A stretch of 32,814 nucleotides of DNA, taken from NCBI GenBank assembly GCA_017882525.1, contig JADGPI010000030.1, positions 1-32,814 on the forward strand. The letters run 5' to 3'. This DNA is from Thermoleophilia bacterium (GTDB lineage Bacteria > Actinomycetota > Thermoleophilia > RBG-16-64-13). Shown one piece after another: positions 19,468 through 28,266 of the stretch; position 1 is the first letter of the stretch, and each line of letters opens with the position of its first letter. Both the position numbers and the translations under genes were made by a program. Under the pieces are notes generated by a model that was given only the letters and a program-made list of their open reading frames with translations, was not told the DNA's origin and made no database searches.

Positions 19468-21072
19468 ATGACCGAGCTAACCCTCCCCGAGAACCCTTTT
19501 CGCCAGGGAATCGATCTCCGCCGGGTACCGGAGCCCTCCACCTTGGTGATTTTCGGCGCCACCGGCGACCTGTCGCGGCGCAAGCTGCTGCCTTCACTCT
19601 TCATGATGCATAAGCAAGGAGCCCTGCCGTCGGGGTTTTCCATCGTGGGCTTCGGCCGTCGCCCGTGGTCGGACGCGGACTTCAGAGCTTTCGTGAAGGA
19701 GTCCCTGGACGATTCACCGGGCCAGCAGCCCACGCGGGACGTATGGTCGGGTTTCGAGCAGATGCTTTTCTTTGCTCGGGGCGAGTTCGACGAGCCTGAA
19801 GCATACGGCGGACTTGCCGCCAGGCTGGCCGAAGTGGACAGGCAGCGAGCGCGCACGGGGAACCGCCTCTTCTATCTCGCGGTGCCGCCGAGCGGGTATC
19901 CACTCGTCATCGAGGGAGTTGGACGAGCGGGACTGGGTGACAGGCGCGGGGGCCCCGACATCGCCCGCTTTGACGCTGCGGAGAGCAACAGTCCGGCCCG
20001 GGTCCTGACCGAGGCAGGCTGGGCGCGGATAGTCGTCGAGAAGCCGTTCGGTCACGACTCACCAAGCGCTACGGAGCTCAACCGCCAGCTACAAGCCTGG
20101 TTCCGCGAAGACCAGATCTTCCGGATCGATCACTATCTGGGCAAGGAGACCGTCCAGAACATCCTGGTATTCCGCCTGGCGAACGGCATATTCGAGCCGG
20201 TCTGGAATCGGAACACAGTGGATCACGTTCAGATCACCGTGGCGGAGGACCTTGGCGTGGGCACCCGCGGTCCTTACTTCGAGGAGACCGGCACTCTGCG
20301 CGACATGGTGCAGAATCACGTTCTGCAGCTTCTCGCTCTCGTGGCGATGGAACCTCCCACCTCTTTCGCGGCGAGTGCGGTGCGGGATGAGCGGGCGAAA
20401 GTGCTGGGAGCGATAAAGCCCCTCGTCGGCAAGGCGGTCGACTCCGATGTCGTGCGTGGGCAGTACAAGTCAGGGTTCATTGCCGGTGACCCCGTGCCGG
20501 GTTATCGCGAAGAGCCGGGGGTGTCTGCGGAGTCGCAGACGGAGACCTTCGTGGCGCTCAAGGTCTTTGTGGACAGCTGGCGTTGGGCGGGAGTCCCGTT
20601 CTACCTACGGGCTGGGAAGCGCATGCCCCGGAGGGCGACCGAGATCGCCATCCAGTTCAAGCGGCCGCCCCTCCTCCTCTTCGGGGACGATCCGGCCCGG
20701 GAGCCGGAGCCGAATGTTCTCGCCATGAACATCCAGCCGGACGAGGGCATAACGCTCAAAGTGGGATCAAAACTCCCGGGGCCGACAATCGACATCCATT
20801 CGGTCCACATGGATTTCCGGTACGGCACGTCATTCGGCCGCCGGTCTCCCGAGGCCTACGAAAGGCTGTTGCTCGACAGCCTCCTCGGGGACGCCACGCT
20901 CTTCAGCCGCGAGGACAGTGTGCAGGAGGCGTGGCGCTTCGTGGACCCGATAGAGGAACGGTGGCGAGAAAGAGGCGCCGCGCCCATGGCATTCTACGAA
21001 GCCGGCGCCTGGGGGCCCAAAGAGGCGGCCAACCTGATAGCCCGGGAACATTGGGCGTGGAGAAGGCTGTGA
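19468..21072 (+). CDS. zwf: Glucose-6-phosphate 1-dehydrogenase
   Basis: LVIFGATGDLSRRKLLPSLF, RIVVEKPFGHD, FRIDHYLGKETVQNILVFRLANGIFEPVWNRN; follows tkt-tal. Confidence 0.97.
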   Translation: MTELTLPENPFRQGIDLRRVPEPSTLVIFGATGDLSRRKLLPSLFMMHKQGALPSGFSIVGFGRRPWSDADFRAFVKESLDDSPGQQPTRDVWSGFEQMLFFARGEFDEPEAYGGLAARLAEVDRQRARTGNRLFYLAVPPSGYPLVIEGVGRAGLGDRRGGPDIARFDAAESNSPARVLTEAGWARIVVEKPFGHDSPSATELNRQLQAWFREDQIFRIDHYLGKETVQNILVFRLANGIFEPVWNRNTVDHVQITVAEDLGVGTRGPYFEETGTLRDMVQNHVLQLLALVAMEPPTSFAASAVRDERAKVLGAIKPLVGKAVDSDVVRGQYKSGFIAGDPVPGYREEPGVSAESQTETFVALKVFVDSWRWAGVPFYLRAGKRMPRRATEIAIQFKRPPLLLFGDDPAREPEPNVLAMNIQPDEGITLKVGSKLPGPTIDIHSVHMDFRYGTSFGRRSPEAYERLLLDSLLGDATLFSREDSVQEAWRFVDPIEERWRERGAAPMAFYEAGAWGPKEAANLIAREHWAWRRL

Positions 21073-21089
21073 GCCCGGGTAACGGGAAG

Positions 21090-22331
21090 ATGACGAGCGC
21101 AACCCAGGGACATTGGGTGGCGTTGCGCGACGTTGAGCAAGAACTGCGCAGCGCCTGGATGATCGCGGACGAGGAAGTGAGACAGGCGAAAGGCGAGGGG
21201 ATGCTTCGCCTGCGCGAGGTCAATCTGGTGATATACGCGGGCGAGGAAGCGGCCGCTGGCCGCGCGAGAGCGAGCGCAGCCCGAGTCATGCGCGAGCACC
21301 CCGGGCGAGTGATACTCCTGACGCCTGGCAACGACCCGGTCCTCCTCTCAGAGCCCACCGAGGACTGTCACATGCACGGCGGCGATCCTGCTGCCTTCAT
21401 CTCCACGGCGTGCTTCAGAGACGAGGAATCCGGACGGCAGGTCTGCTCGGAAGAAGTGGTCATCCAGGGTCCGGGTGAAAAGTGGGCTCTTCCGGCAGCG
21501 GTCCTGCATCTGCTCGTGCCCGACCTTCCCGTCGTTACATGGTGGCTGGGAGATCTCGAGCCGTCCTCTCCTCACTTCCGCTGGCTTACGGGGGTCTCAG
21601 ACCAGCTGATCATGGACTCGGCGTCACTAGACAGCCCGGCGCGAGAACTGCGGGACCTGGTCGGGACCACGCCTGGCGACGGCGAACCACACCCTGCCGT
21701 CATCCGGGACCTCAGCTGGTTGAGGGCCGCGGCCTGGCGAAAGCTCGTGGCGGAATTGTTCCAAGGGCCGGAGAGGCGTTTGTTGCTGACGGACATCGAC
21801 CGCTTGGTCGTAGAGCACGATTCTGCATTTCTTCAGGCCCTCTTGTTTGTCAGCTGGTTCGGTTCGCGACTGGGATTCGTGACTGCCGGCGACGGATGGT
21901 GGCGGGAAAAGGGAGGATGGTGCATCCGGCTGGTGGGGAGCCGTGAAACGGACCGCCCGGGGCCTCGTGTGGACGCGGACCGGCGCCTCACTGTGGAACT
22001 TCGGGAGGTGGCAAAGGGCATCGAGGCGACCCCCGGCTTGGTCGCCGTGAGCGTGTTGACCAACAGCCCGGACCCCGGTGAAGACATCGAAGGAGCCCAG
22101 TCGATCTACCTTCGCCGCTGGCCGCACAGCTATTCCTGTGTCGCCTGTGTGACGGGGGGGCCGGCGGAGGCAATGTCCAAGGCTCTGGAACTACCTCCGG
22201 ACGAGGATTGGGAGCTCGTGTCGGCCGTGCTTGAAAGCCCGGGTCGCGACCCGCTGTTCGAGGAAGCCGCGCACGTGGCCGCGGACCTGCTTTCCTCCAC
22301 AGGGGCTCCCGGGTTGCCGAAGACGCCGTGA
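21090..22331 (+). CDS. opcA: Glucose-6-phosphate dehydrogenase assembly protein OpcA
   Basis: LREVNLVIYAGEEAA, HPGRVILLTPG, CSEEVVIQGPGEKWALPAAVLHLLVPDLPVVTWWLGD, LLLTDIDRLVVEHDSA; syntenic between zwf and pgl. Confidence 0.92.
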   Translation: MTSATQGHWVALRDVEQELRSAWMIADEEVRQAKGEGMLRLREVNLVIYAGEEAAAGRARASAARVMREHPGRVILLTPGNDPVLLSEPTEDCHMHGGDPAAFISTACFRDEESGRQVCSEEVVIQGPGEKWALPAAVLHLLVPDLPVVTWWLGDLEPSSPHFRWLTGVSDQLIMDSASLDSPARELRDLVGTTPGDGEPHPAVIRDLSWLRAAAWRKLVAELFQGPERRLLLTDIDRLVVEHDSAFLQALLFVSWFGSRLGFVTAGDGWWREKGGWCIRLVGSRETDRPGPRVDADRRLTVELREVAKGIEATPGLVAVSVLTNSPDPGEDIEGAQSIYLRRWPHSYSCVACVTGGPAEAMSKALELPPDEDWELVSAVLESPGRDPLFEEAAHVAADLLSSTGAPGLPKTP

Positions 22332-23098
22332 TCCAGGTCGTGCCTGGCCCGAAGCAAGTGGCGCAGGTGGGTGCGCACCTGGTGGCGGAGTATCTCGCGA
22401 GTCGCGCAAGGCAAGAGGCAGCCCAGGTCTCGCTCGTCTTGGCCGGCGGTCTGACTCCCGCCCGTCTGTATGCATTGCTTGCCGGCCAAGCAGGGTCTTC
22501 GGTTCCCTGGGCTCAGGTGAACGTGTTCTGGGGTGACGAGCGCTGCGTGCCGCCGGACGACCACCTCAGCAACTACCACATGGCGCTGACGTCGGGGCTG
22601 CTTGCCCGTTGTTTCGCCGGCATCTACCGCTTTGCGACAGAGCTTTCCCCCGAGGAGGCCGCACGCGTATACGAGGAGAAGCTGAGAGAACTCCACCAGG
22701 CACGGACGATAGACGTGGATGTCTACCCGCGTTTCGACGTGATCCTACTGGGATTAGGCGACGATGGACATATCGCTTCGCTTTTTCCCGGCACGTGCGA
22801 GGTCCGCGAGACCGTGCGCTGGGTGACGGCGACCGAGGAGCGCGGCGGTATCCGGCGGGTCACGCTTACCATGCCGGTGCTCGCCTCGGCCCGTCGACTG
22901 ATCTTCCTGGTCTCAGGAGAGAGCAAGGCCGAAGCACTCAGATCCACACTGTCCGTGATCCAGGGGACGGCCGCTCCTCGCACTCCCGCCCGTCTCCTGT
23001 TGGACATGGTGGCGGTCAAGGAGCTGGCGGGTTGGGGGCCGCCCGAGGTCACCTGGCTGGTGGACGAGCAGGCAGCTACGCTTCTCCCGTCGGGGTAG
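22328..23098 (+). CDS. pgl: 6-phosphogluconolactonase
   Basis: VLAGGLTPARLYALLA, VNVFWGDERCVPPDDHLSNYHMA, FDVILLGLGDDGHIASLFPGT; 4-nt overlap with opcA. Confidence 0.95.
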   Translation: MIQVVPGPKQVAQVGAHLVAEYLASRARQEAAQVSLVLAGGLTPARLYALLAGQAGSSVPWAQVNVFWGDERCVPPDDHLSNYHMALTSGLLARCFAGIYRFATELSPEEAARVYEEKLRELHQARTIDVDVYPRFDVILLGLGDDGHIASLFPGTCEVRETVRWVTATEERGGIRRVTLTMPVLASARRLIFLVSGESKAEALRSTLSVIQGTAAPRTPARLLLDMVAVKELAGWGPPEVTWLVDEQAATLLPSG

Positions 23099-23192
23099 TC
23101 AGGCTCTTGGGCGGTGATAGGTTTGCGGCTGTGGCCACGCTCGGATAGAATCCTACACCTAGCGATAGCATCCTCGTGGCAGGACAAAACGG

Positions 23193-23816
23193 GTGAGTCG
23201 CGCGGGCATGCCCAGGCTCCAGGAAAGGCTGGTGAGCGCCGTGGTGGAAGAAAACGGGGGTCAGGTGCGCAAGAGCAAGATCCTGATGGACGGGGAGCAG
23301 ATAGCGCGCACACTGGCTCGGATGACACACGAGATCGCCGAGCAAGTCCCGGAGCTGGACAACCTGGCGCTTGTGGGGATCCAGCGGAGGGGCGTCGAGC
23401 TCGCCGCGCGATTGGCCACGCTCTTCGCCAGTTTCTACTCGGTGAAGCCGGTCACCGGCGCCATCGACATCACGTTCTATCGCGACGATATCGACACCCG
23501 TTCCGCGGCCGCCCCATACGACCAGCCGGTAGTGCACTCCACCGACCTGCCCTTCGACGTGAACGGCAAGACTATCGTTCTGGTAGATGACGTGCTCTAT
23601 ACGGGCCGTACCATCAGGGCGGCCATCGACGCTCTGTTCGATTACGGCAGGCCGCTCTCCGTCCGGCTGGCCGTCCTGGTCGATCGTGGCCACCGCGATC
23701 TGCCGATCCGGCCGGATTTCGTGGGCAAGAACGTGCCCACCAGCCGCACGGAGCAGGTCTCCTTGCGTCTTGCCGAGACCGACGGCGCGGACGAAGTGAT
23801 CATCGAAGAGGAGTGA
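23193..23816 (+). CDS. pyrR: Bifunctional pyr operon regulator / uracil phosphoribosyltransferase PyrR
   Basis: ALVGIQRRGVELAARLA, GAIDITFYRDDI, KTIVLVDDVLYTGRTIRAAIDALFDYGRP, VLVDRGHRDLPIRPDFVGKNVPTS. Exact start uncertain. Confidence 0.96.
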   Translation: MSRAGMPRLQERLVSAVVEENGGQVRKSKILMDGEQIARTLARMTHEIAEQVPELDNLALVGIQRRGVELAARLATLFASFYSVKPVTGAIDITFYRDDIDTRSAAAPYDQPVVHSTDLPFDVNGKTIVLVDDVLYTGRTIRAAIDALFDYGRPLSVRLAVLVDRGHRDLPIRPDFVGKNVPTSRTEQVSLRLAETDGADEVIIEEE

Positions 23817-23895
23817 ACAGGCTCCAGCACCCCACCTTCTGAAGTAACAACGGCCGGAGCGGAGAGAGCCCCTGGAGTCGGACTGCCCGCCGCGA

Positions 23896-23901
23896 TACAA
23901 T
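23896..23901 (+). promoter_or_regulatory. Putative -10 element of pyrB promoter
   Basis: TACAAT in CGCGATACAATCG; a parallel CGCGATACCAT sits at the same relative position upstream of pyrC. The -35 (TGGAGT, 23873-23878) is weak. Confidence 0.45.
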
Positions 23902-23915
23902 CGTGCGACAGGAAG

Positions 23916-23947
23916 CCTTTTAAACGCGTCCCGAGAGACCGAAAGGG
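23916..23947 (+). promoter_or_regulatory. PyrR-binding RNA hairpin in pyrB leader (overlaps Shine-Dalgarno)
   Basis: CCTTT-TAAACGC-GTC-CCGAGA-GAC-CG-AAAGG: outer 5-bp stem, asymmetric bulge, inner GTC/GAC stem and a CNGNGA hexaloop, as recalled for PyrR binding loops; AAAGGG is 7 nt before the pyrB ATG. Confidence 0.8.
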
Positions 23948-23954
23948 TACCGAC

Positions 23955-24872
23955 ATGCACCTCATCTCCATCGATGATCTTTCAGCCGCCGACATCGAGA
24001 ATCTCTTCAGCCTGAGCGACGGTTTTCTCGAGATCGCCTCGCGCTCCATCAAGAAGGTCCCCTCTTTGCGAGGCCGGACGATTATCAACGTCTTTCTCGA
24101 GGCCTCCACACGGACACAGTCCTCGTTCGAGCTCGCCGGGAAGCGCCTCTCCGCGGACGTGATCAACATCAAGGGCTCGTCCTCCAGCGTCTCCAAGGGG
24201 GAGAGTCTAAAGGACACCATCCTCACCTTGGAGAGCTATCGGCCGGACGTGCTCGTGATGCGCCATCCCCAGGTGGGCGCCTCGCGAATGGCCACGCGCT
24301 ACACGAGCGCCTCGGTCATCAACGCCGGCGACGGCACGGGCGAGCACCCCACCCAATGCCTGCTCGACCTGTACAGCCTGCGCCGGGTATACGGCAGGCT
24401 GGACGGACTGAAGGTGGCCATAGTCGGCGACGTGCTGCGGAGCCGCGTGGCCCGGTCCGATCTGTTCGGCTTTCGCAAGATGGGCATCGACGTGCGGCTG
24501 GTCGGTCCGCCGACCTTGATGCCACCAGGGATCGAGTACTGGGACGTACCGGTTTACAACGATCTGGACGCCTTGGAGGACGTGGACGTCATCTACCTGT
24601 TGCGCATGCAGCTGGAACGGGCGAAGGGCAAGGTGCCGCCTGTGCCCAGCCTGCGGGAATACAGCCGCGTGTGGGGGCTTTCGCAGTACCGGGTGAAGCC
24701 GGGCCAGCGGGTGATGCACCCGGGGCCCATCAACCGAGGGGTAGAGCTCTCTGGTGATCTGGCCGACGACGAGCGCTCGCTCATCCTTCATCAAGTGGAG
24801 TCGGGGCTGGCCGTGCGCATGGCCATACTCCTCACCGCTGTGGCTCCGGCCGCGGAGGAAGCGACCGGCTGA
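23955..24872 (+). CDS. pyrB: Aspartate carbamoyltransferase catalytic subunit
   Basis: FLEASTRTQSSFELAGKRLSADVINIKGSSSSVSKGESLKDTILTLESY, INAGDGTGEHPTQCLLDLYSLRR, VMHPGPINRGVELS. Confidence 0.97.
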   Translation: MHLISIDDLSAADIENLFSLSDGFLEIASRSIKKVPSLRGRTIINVFLEASTRTQSSFELAGKRLSADVINIKGSSSSVSKGESLKDTILTLESYRPDVLVMRHPQVGASRMATRYTSASVINAGDGTGEHPTQCLLDLYSLRRVYGRLDGLKVAIVGDVLRSRVARSDLFGFRKMGIDVRLVGPPTLMPPGIEYWDVPVYNDLDALEDVDVIYLLRMQLERAKGKVPPVPSLREYSRVWGLSQYRVKPGQRVMHPGPINRGVELSGDLADDERSLILHQVESGLAVRMAILLTAVAPAAEEATG

Positions 24873-24921
24873 CGTTCGCTCAAGCATTTCGTTTGAAGAG
24901 TCGAGGGCAAGGAGTACCGGC

Positions 24922-25344
24922 ATGGCGATGAGGAAATCCGAGGCGACCTGGCGAGGGACGCTCAAAGAAGGCAGCGGGACCATGAAGTTGGCGAGCGGTC
25001 TCTATGAGGGGCCATACACGTTCTCTTCGCGCTTCGAGGAAGGGAAGGGCACCAATCCGGAGGAGCTGATCGGGGCGGCGCACGCCGGTTGCTTCTCCAT
25101 GTTTCTTTCCGGGTTGCTCACAGGCAAGGGGCACGCGCCGACCCGCATTTTCACCACAGCGACCGTGCATCTGGGCGCCGGACCGCTCATAAACAAGATC
25201 GAGTTGGTATGCCAGGCAGAGGTGCCCGGGGTGAGCGACCCCGAGTTTCAGGAGCTGGCGGCACAGGCCAAGGCGGGTTGCCCCGTCTCGAAAGCTCTGG
25301 CGGCGGTGCCTGAGATCACGCTGCACGCCGCATTGGTGAAGTGA
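24922..25344 (+). CDS. OsmC family peroxiredoxin
   Basis: NPEELIGAAHAGCFSMFLSGLL and second Cys in AKAGCPVSKAL; ATG 24922 within ORF 24754..25344. Confidence 0.92.
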   Translation: MAMRKSEATWRGTLKEGSGTMKLASGLYEGPYTFSSRFEEGKGTNPEELIGAAHAGCFSMFLSGLLTGKGHAPTRIFTTATVHLGAGPLINKIELVCQAEVPGVSDPEFQELAAQAKAGCPVSKALAAVPEITLHAALVK

Positions 25345-25383
25345 GTGACCGGCACAGCGGCTCGAGACCTGGCGGTTTGACCT

Positions 25384-26148
25384 GTGGTCTGGAACCCATT
25401 TCGGGGTCCGCCCGCGCGTGTGAGTGGCCCCCCGCGGTCTTCCAACGGGGCCTCTTCTTTCCACTTGTGGTGGCAGATGCCGCCTTCGGAGCCACTGGTG
25501 GAGGTTTCCTGCGTCCTCGAGGTCGCGCCGCCGCCGGCGGTGGGTCGGCTCTACTTCTGGGCACTCCAGGTGAGTTTTGTCGATGACCGCTCGGCCACGG
25601 GTGGCGGTCACACCGGTCTGCAGTGGAACCCCCGCTTCGCGGGAAGCACCGCCGTCAACTGGGGAGGCTACGCCGACCAATCCCGCGGCGGCGGGGTTCT
25701 TCCGGGATCGCCGCCCGAACTGCCCGGCTTTGCGGACGATCAGAACACCCGCGCTTTCTCGTGGCGATCTGGGAGGCCGTACCGTCTACGAGTGACCCGC
25801 TCGCCCGACCGCCCCGGGGCGTGGCGGGCGGATGTCACGGACCTGCAGGCGGGCGATATGACGGTGATCCGCGATCTCTTCGGCGGAGGCTCGCATCTCG
25901 TTGACCCAGTGGTGTGGTCCGAAGTGTTCGCCGACTGCGACGCGCCTTCGGTCACTGTCAGATGGGGCGACTTTCGGGCGCTCGACGAAAGCGGATCCCC
26001 GGTCCTGCCCACTGCGGTGGCGGTCAGCTACCAGAGCAAAACAGACGGGGGCTGCAGCAACACGACGGTCGACCGCGACGGTGACGCCATCGTTCAGATG
26101 ACTTCCGTGCCGCGGACGGTGCCCCAGGGAGCCGTGCTCAGCCTGTGA
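25384..26148 (+). CDS. Conserved hypothetical protein (beta-rich, Trp/Gly-rich; possibly ligand- or carbohydrate-binding)
   Basis: Open 254-aa GTG-start ORF that overlaps the next gene by 4 nt; FHLWWQMP..., GGGHTGLQWNPRFAGSTAVNWGGYADQSRGGG..., WSEVFADCDAPSVTVRWGDFRA. Family not identified. Confidence 0.65.
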   Translation: MVWNPFRGPPARVSGPPRSSNGASSFHLWWQMPPSEPLVEVSCVLEVAPPPAVGRLYFWALQVSFVDDRSATGGGHTGLQWNPRFAGSTAVNWGGYADQSRGGGVLPGSPPELPGFADDQNTRAFSWRSGRPYRLRVTRSPDRPGAWRADVTDLQAGDMTVIRDLFGGGSHLVDPVVWSEVFADCDAPSVTVRWGDFRALDESGSPVLPTAVAVSYQSKTDGGCSNTTVDRDGDAIVQMTSVPRTVPQGAVLSL

Positions 26149-26891
26149 GTCTCCCGCCGGTTGCCCGAGACTACTCGGTGCGGGAGAGTGCCCGCGCCAA
26201 GCACGCCAGGCTGCTTCTGTCCGCGCGCAACGGGTTAGTAGTGGTGGTGCCGAGAGGTTTCGACCGCAGATTGATCCCGGAGATACTGCGGAAGAAAGCC
26301 CGCTGGGTGGACCGGATGTGGGTGCGCCTCGAGGCACGGAGCCGGCTGATGGCATCTCGCTCGTCGGAAGTCTTACCTCACGCGGTATCGCTGCAGGCCA
26401 TAGGCCAAGAGTGGTGGATCGATTACCGACAGACGGAGTCGGGACGAGTCGTGGCAAGAGAGCGCCCAGATTCCGTGCTTCTCGTCTCGGGTGACGTGGC
26501 GGACCGAGAGGCGGTACGGGCGGCTCTTGGGCGGTGGATGAGCCGGAAGGCCAAGGACAAGCTCGTCCCGTGGTTGGAAGATGTGGCGGCCGAGCGGGGT
26601 TTCGTCCACGGGCCTGTAACCGTGAGGTCGCAACGCACTCGGTGGGCGAGCTGCTCGAACAAGAAGGGGATCAGCATCAATCTGAAGCTGCTGTTCCTGC
26701 CCGAAGACCTCGTGACGTACGTCTTCACGCACGAGCTTTGCCACACGCTCCGTATGGATCATTCCCGGCGGTTCTGGGCGCTCGTATGCAGGTTCGAACC
26801 GGAGTATCGAAGCAAGAACCGCAGATTGCGAGAGGGGTTCAAGTTCGTTCCCGCCTGGCTCGACCCGGACGGGGCGAAGCCCAGTTTGTAG
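26145..26891 (+). CDS. YgjP-like (DUF45) zinc metallopeptidase
   Basis: THELCHTLRMDHSRRFWALV (HExxH plus downstream His), RWASCSNKKGISINLKLLFLPEDLVTYVFTHE. Confidence 0.92.
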   Translation: MSLPPVARDYSVRESARAKHARLLLSARNGLVVVVPRGFDRRLIPEILRKKARWVDRMWVRLEARSRLMASRSSEVLPHAVSLQAIGQEWWIDYRQTESGRVVARERPDSVLLVSGDVADREAVRAALGRWMSRKAKDKLVPWLEDVAAERGFVHGPVTVRSQRTRWASCSNKKGISINLKLLFLPEDLVTYVFTHELCHTLRMDHSRRFWALVCRFEPEYRSKNRRLREGFKFVPAWLDPDGAKPSL

Positions 26892-26947
26892 GCGGAAGCC
26901 CGGTTTGGGCGCGTGAGCCCTGGCTATGGGCCGAAGACCCAGGACTT

Positions 26948-27676
26948 CTACGGCGGGGGGATCGTGGTGATGTTCCCAGTGGAACTCGAGATGGGAAGCG
27001 GACCCTCCACGAGTATAACTAAACGGGTGTACCTTTCGAAGCCAACGATCGTCGCCATTTGTGGCTTTGCGAGCACTGTGAAAGCGAACACCAGGACCTC
27101 GCGCCCATCGTCGCCCACCGCGACGGCGATAGGCTGGCTGGTGTCGGCACCCGCGGCGAAGCCGATGCCGCTCACGGCGTCGAGCTCGTCTAGACCCACT
27201 TGAACGGCCGAGCCCACGGATTGTCGCGCGGTCTGGTCGAGCACCTTCTGACCCTCGCCTCCTGAGTCGATCACGATCTGTCTTAACGCCTGCCAGAGAG
27301 CGGGGGTCGCCCGTCCGACGAAAGTGAGCGCGCGCACCCCTCCGGTGCCTCCCGGCAGCGTCGTTCCCGTGACTACCGTGGTTTGCGGGATGGCGCCACC
27401 GGACGTGTCGGTGGACACCGCGACCGTGGTGCCGGTCGCCGCGCCGGTGGTGGTCGAAATGGCGGGTTGGGATGTCGCGCTGGAGGCCGAGCCGGCCGTG
27501 GACGTCGTGGGGCCGCTTCCTCCGCAACCGCTGGAGGCCGCCGCCACCAAGGCGGCCGCGGCCATGGTTGCGGCGACCATCACGAGGCCCTTCCACAGCC
27601 GGGGGCTGGTGTCGGTCCCTCTTGCCGTCCGCGCGATCATCGCCATCGCTTGCAGCTCCTCTGTCGTTCTTGTCAC
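26948..27676 (-). CDS. Hypothetical lipoprotein with Ser/Thr-rich linker
   Basis: Hydrophobic segment and lipobox-like VMVAATMAAAALVAAASSGC, then low-complexity S/T/G/A linker and a globular domain (GGVRALTFVGRATPALWQALRQIVIDSGGEGQKVLDQT...). Start codon uncertain. Confidence 0.65.
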   Translation of the reverse strand: MTRTTEELQAMAMIARTARGTDTSPRLWKGLVMVAATMAAAALVAAASSGCGGSGPTTSTAGSASSATSQPAISTTTGAATGTTVAVSTDTSGGAIPQTTVVTGTTLPGGTGGVRALTFVGRATPALWQALRQIVIDSGGEGQKVLDQTARQSVGSAVQVGLDELDAVSGIGFAAGADTSQPIAVAVGDDGREVLVFAFTVLAKPQMATIVGFERYTRLVILVEGPLPISSSTGNITTIPPP

Positions 27677-27714
27677 GGGCCTTGGCCGGCCAGAATCGCT
27701 CTTAGCCGGGGCTC

Positions 27715-28116
27715 TCAGTCGGAAGGGATGACGTCGTCGTCTTTGCGCCGGTGAGCGTATCGGGGCCGGAAGACCTGTTCCCGCATGAGCCTCGCCAACT
27801 CATCCGGCTTGTCGAGCACACAATAGACGTCGTCGCCATTCTTGATCTTGAGGACCACGCAGCGGTCTTCGACTTGCACGTCGTAGATCGCATCTAGCGG
27901 GATGACGTCCGGCGCATCGCTTTTCATGCCGATGAGTACCGCTCCAGTAGTCAGCTGCAGCTCGCCGTTGTCCCAGACGACGCGCTCCTCCCCGGAGAAG
28001 GCCCGCAGGTCTTTCTCCAGGAGGTCACCGTAGTCGCCGAGCGGGCGTCCGCATTTGCCGCAGAGCTCGGCGTCCCCCTCGTTCTCAGCACCGCAGTTGT
28101 AACAGGTCGCGATCAA
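27715..28116 (-). CDS. Zinc-ribbon domain protein with a C-terminal beta-rich (PH-like?) domain
   Basis: CYNCGAENEGDAELCGKCGRPLGDYG (CxxC...CxxC), then VVWDNGELQLTTGAVLIGMKSDAPDVIPLDAIYDVQVEDRCVVLKIKNGDDVYCVLDKPDELARLM. TTG at 28116 preceded by GGAGGAGG is preferred over the track's 28266. Confidence 0.7.
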   Translation of the reverse strand: MIATCYNCGAENEGDAELCGKCGRPLGDYGDLLEKDLRAFSGEERVVWDNGELQLTTGAVLIGMKSDAPDVIPLDAIYDVQVEDRCVVLKIKNGDDVYCVLDKPDELARLMREQVFRPRYAHRRKDDDVIPSD

Positions 28117-28230
28117 CCCTCCTCCTTCTCTGCTTGGTCGGGCGAACCGGCAGAATTGAGATTTCCCGTTCCTCTCGGGAAATAGGCATGCAGACAGCGC
28201 GAGCGGCGTGACGGCAGCCATCCGTCCGGC

Positions 28231-28259
28231 TGGACCCTCTCGCCTATCCGCGATACCAT
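28231..28259 (+). promoter_or_regulatory. Putative pyrC promoter
   Basis: TGGACC (28231-28236), 17-bp spacer, TACCAT (28254-28259) in CGCGATACCAT, resembling CGCGATACAAT upstream of pyrB. Confidence 0.45.
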
Positions 28260-28266
28260 AAGGCAA

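Noticed and set aside
23112-23117. CGGTGA (CNGNGA match) upstream of pyrR as a third PyrR loop
   Set aside because: Flanking bases do not form the inner or outer stems, and it lies upstream of the best -10-like sequence (TAGAAT), so probably not in the pyrR transcript.
26876-26907. Imperfect direct repeat GAAGCCCAGTTTG / GAAGCCCGGTTTG at the end of the metallopeptidase gene
   Set aside because: Only two short copies; compatible with chance or a local slippage duplication.
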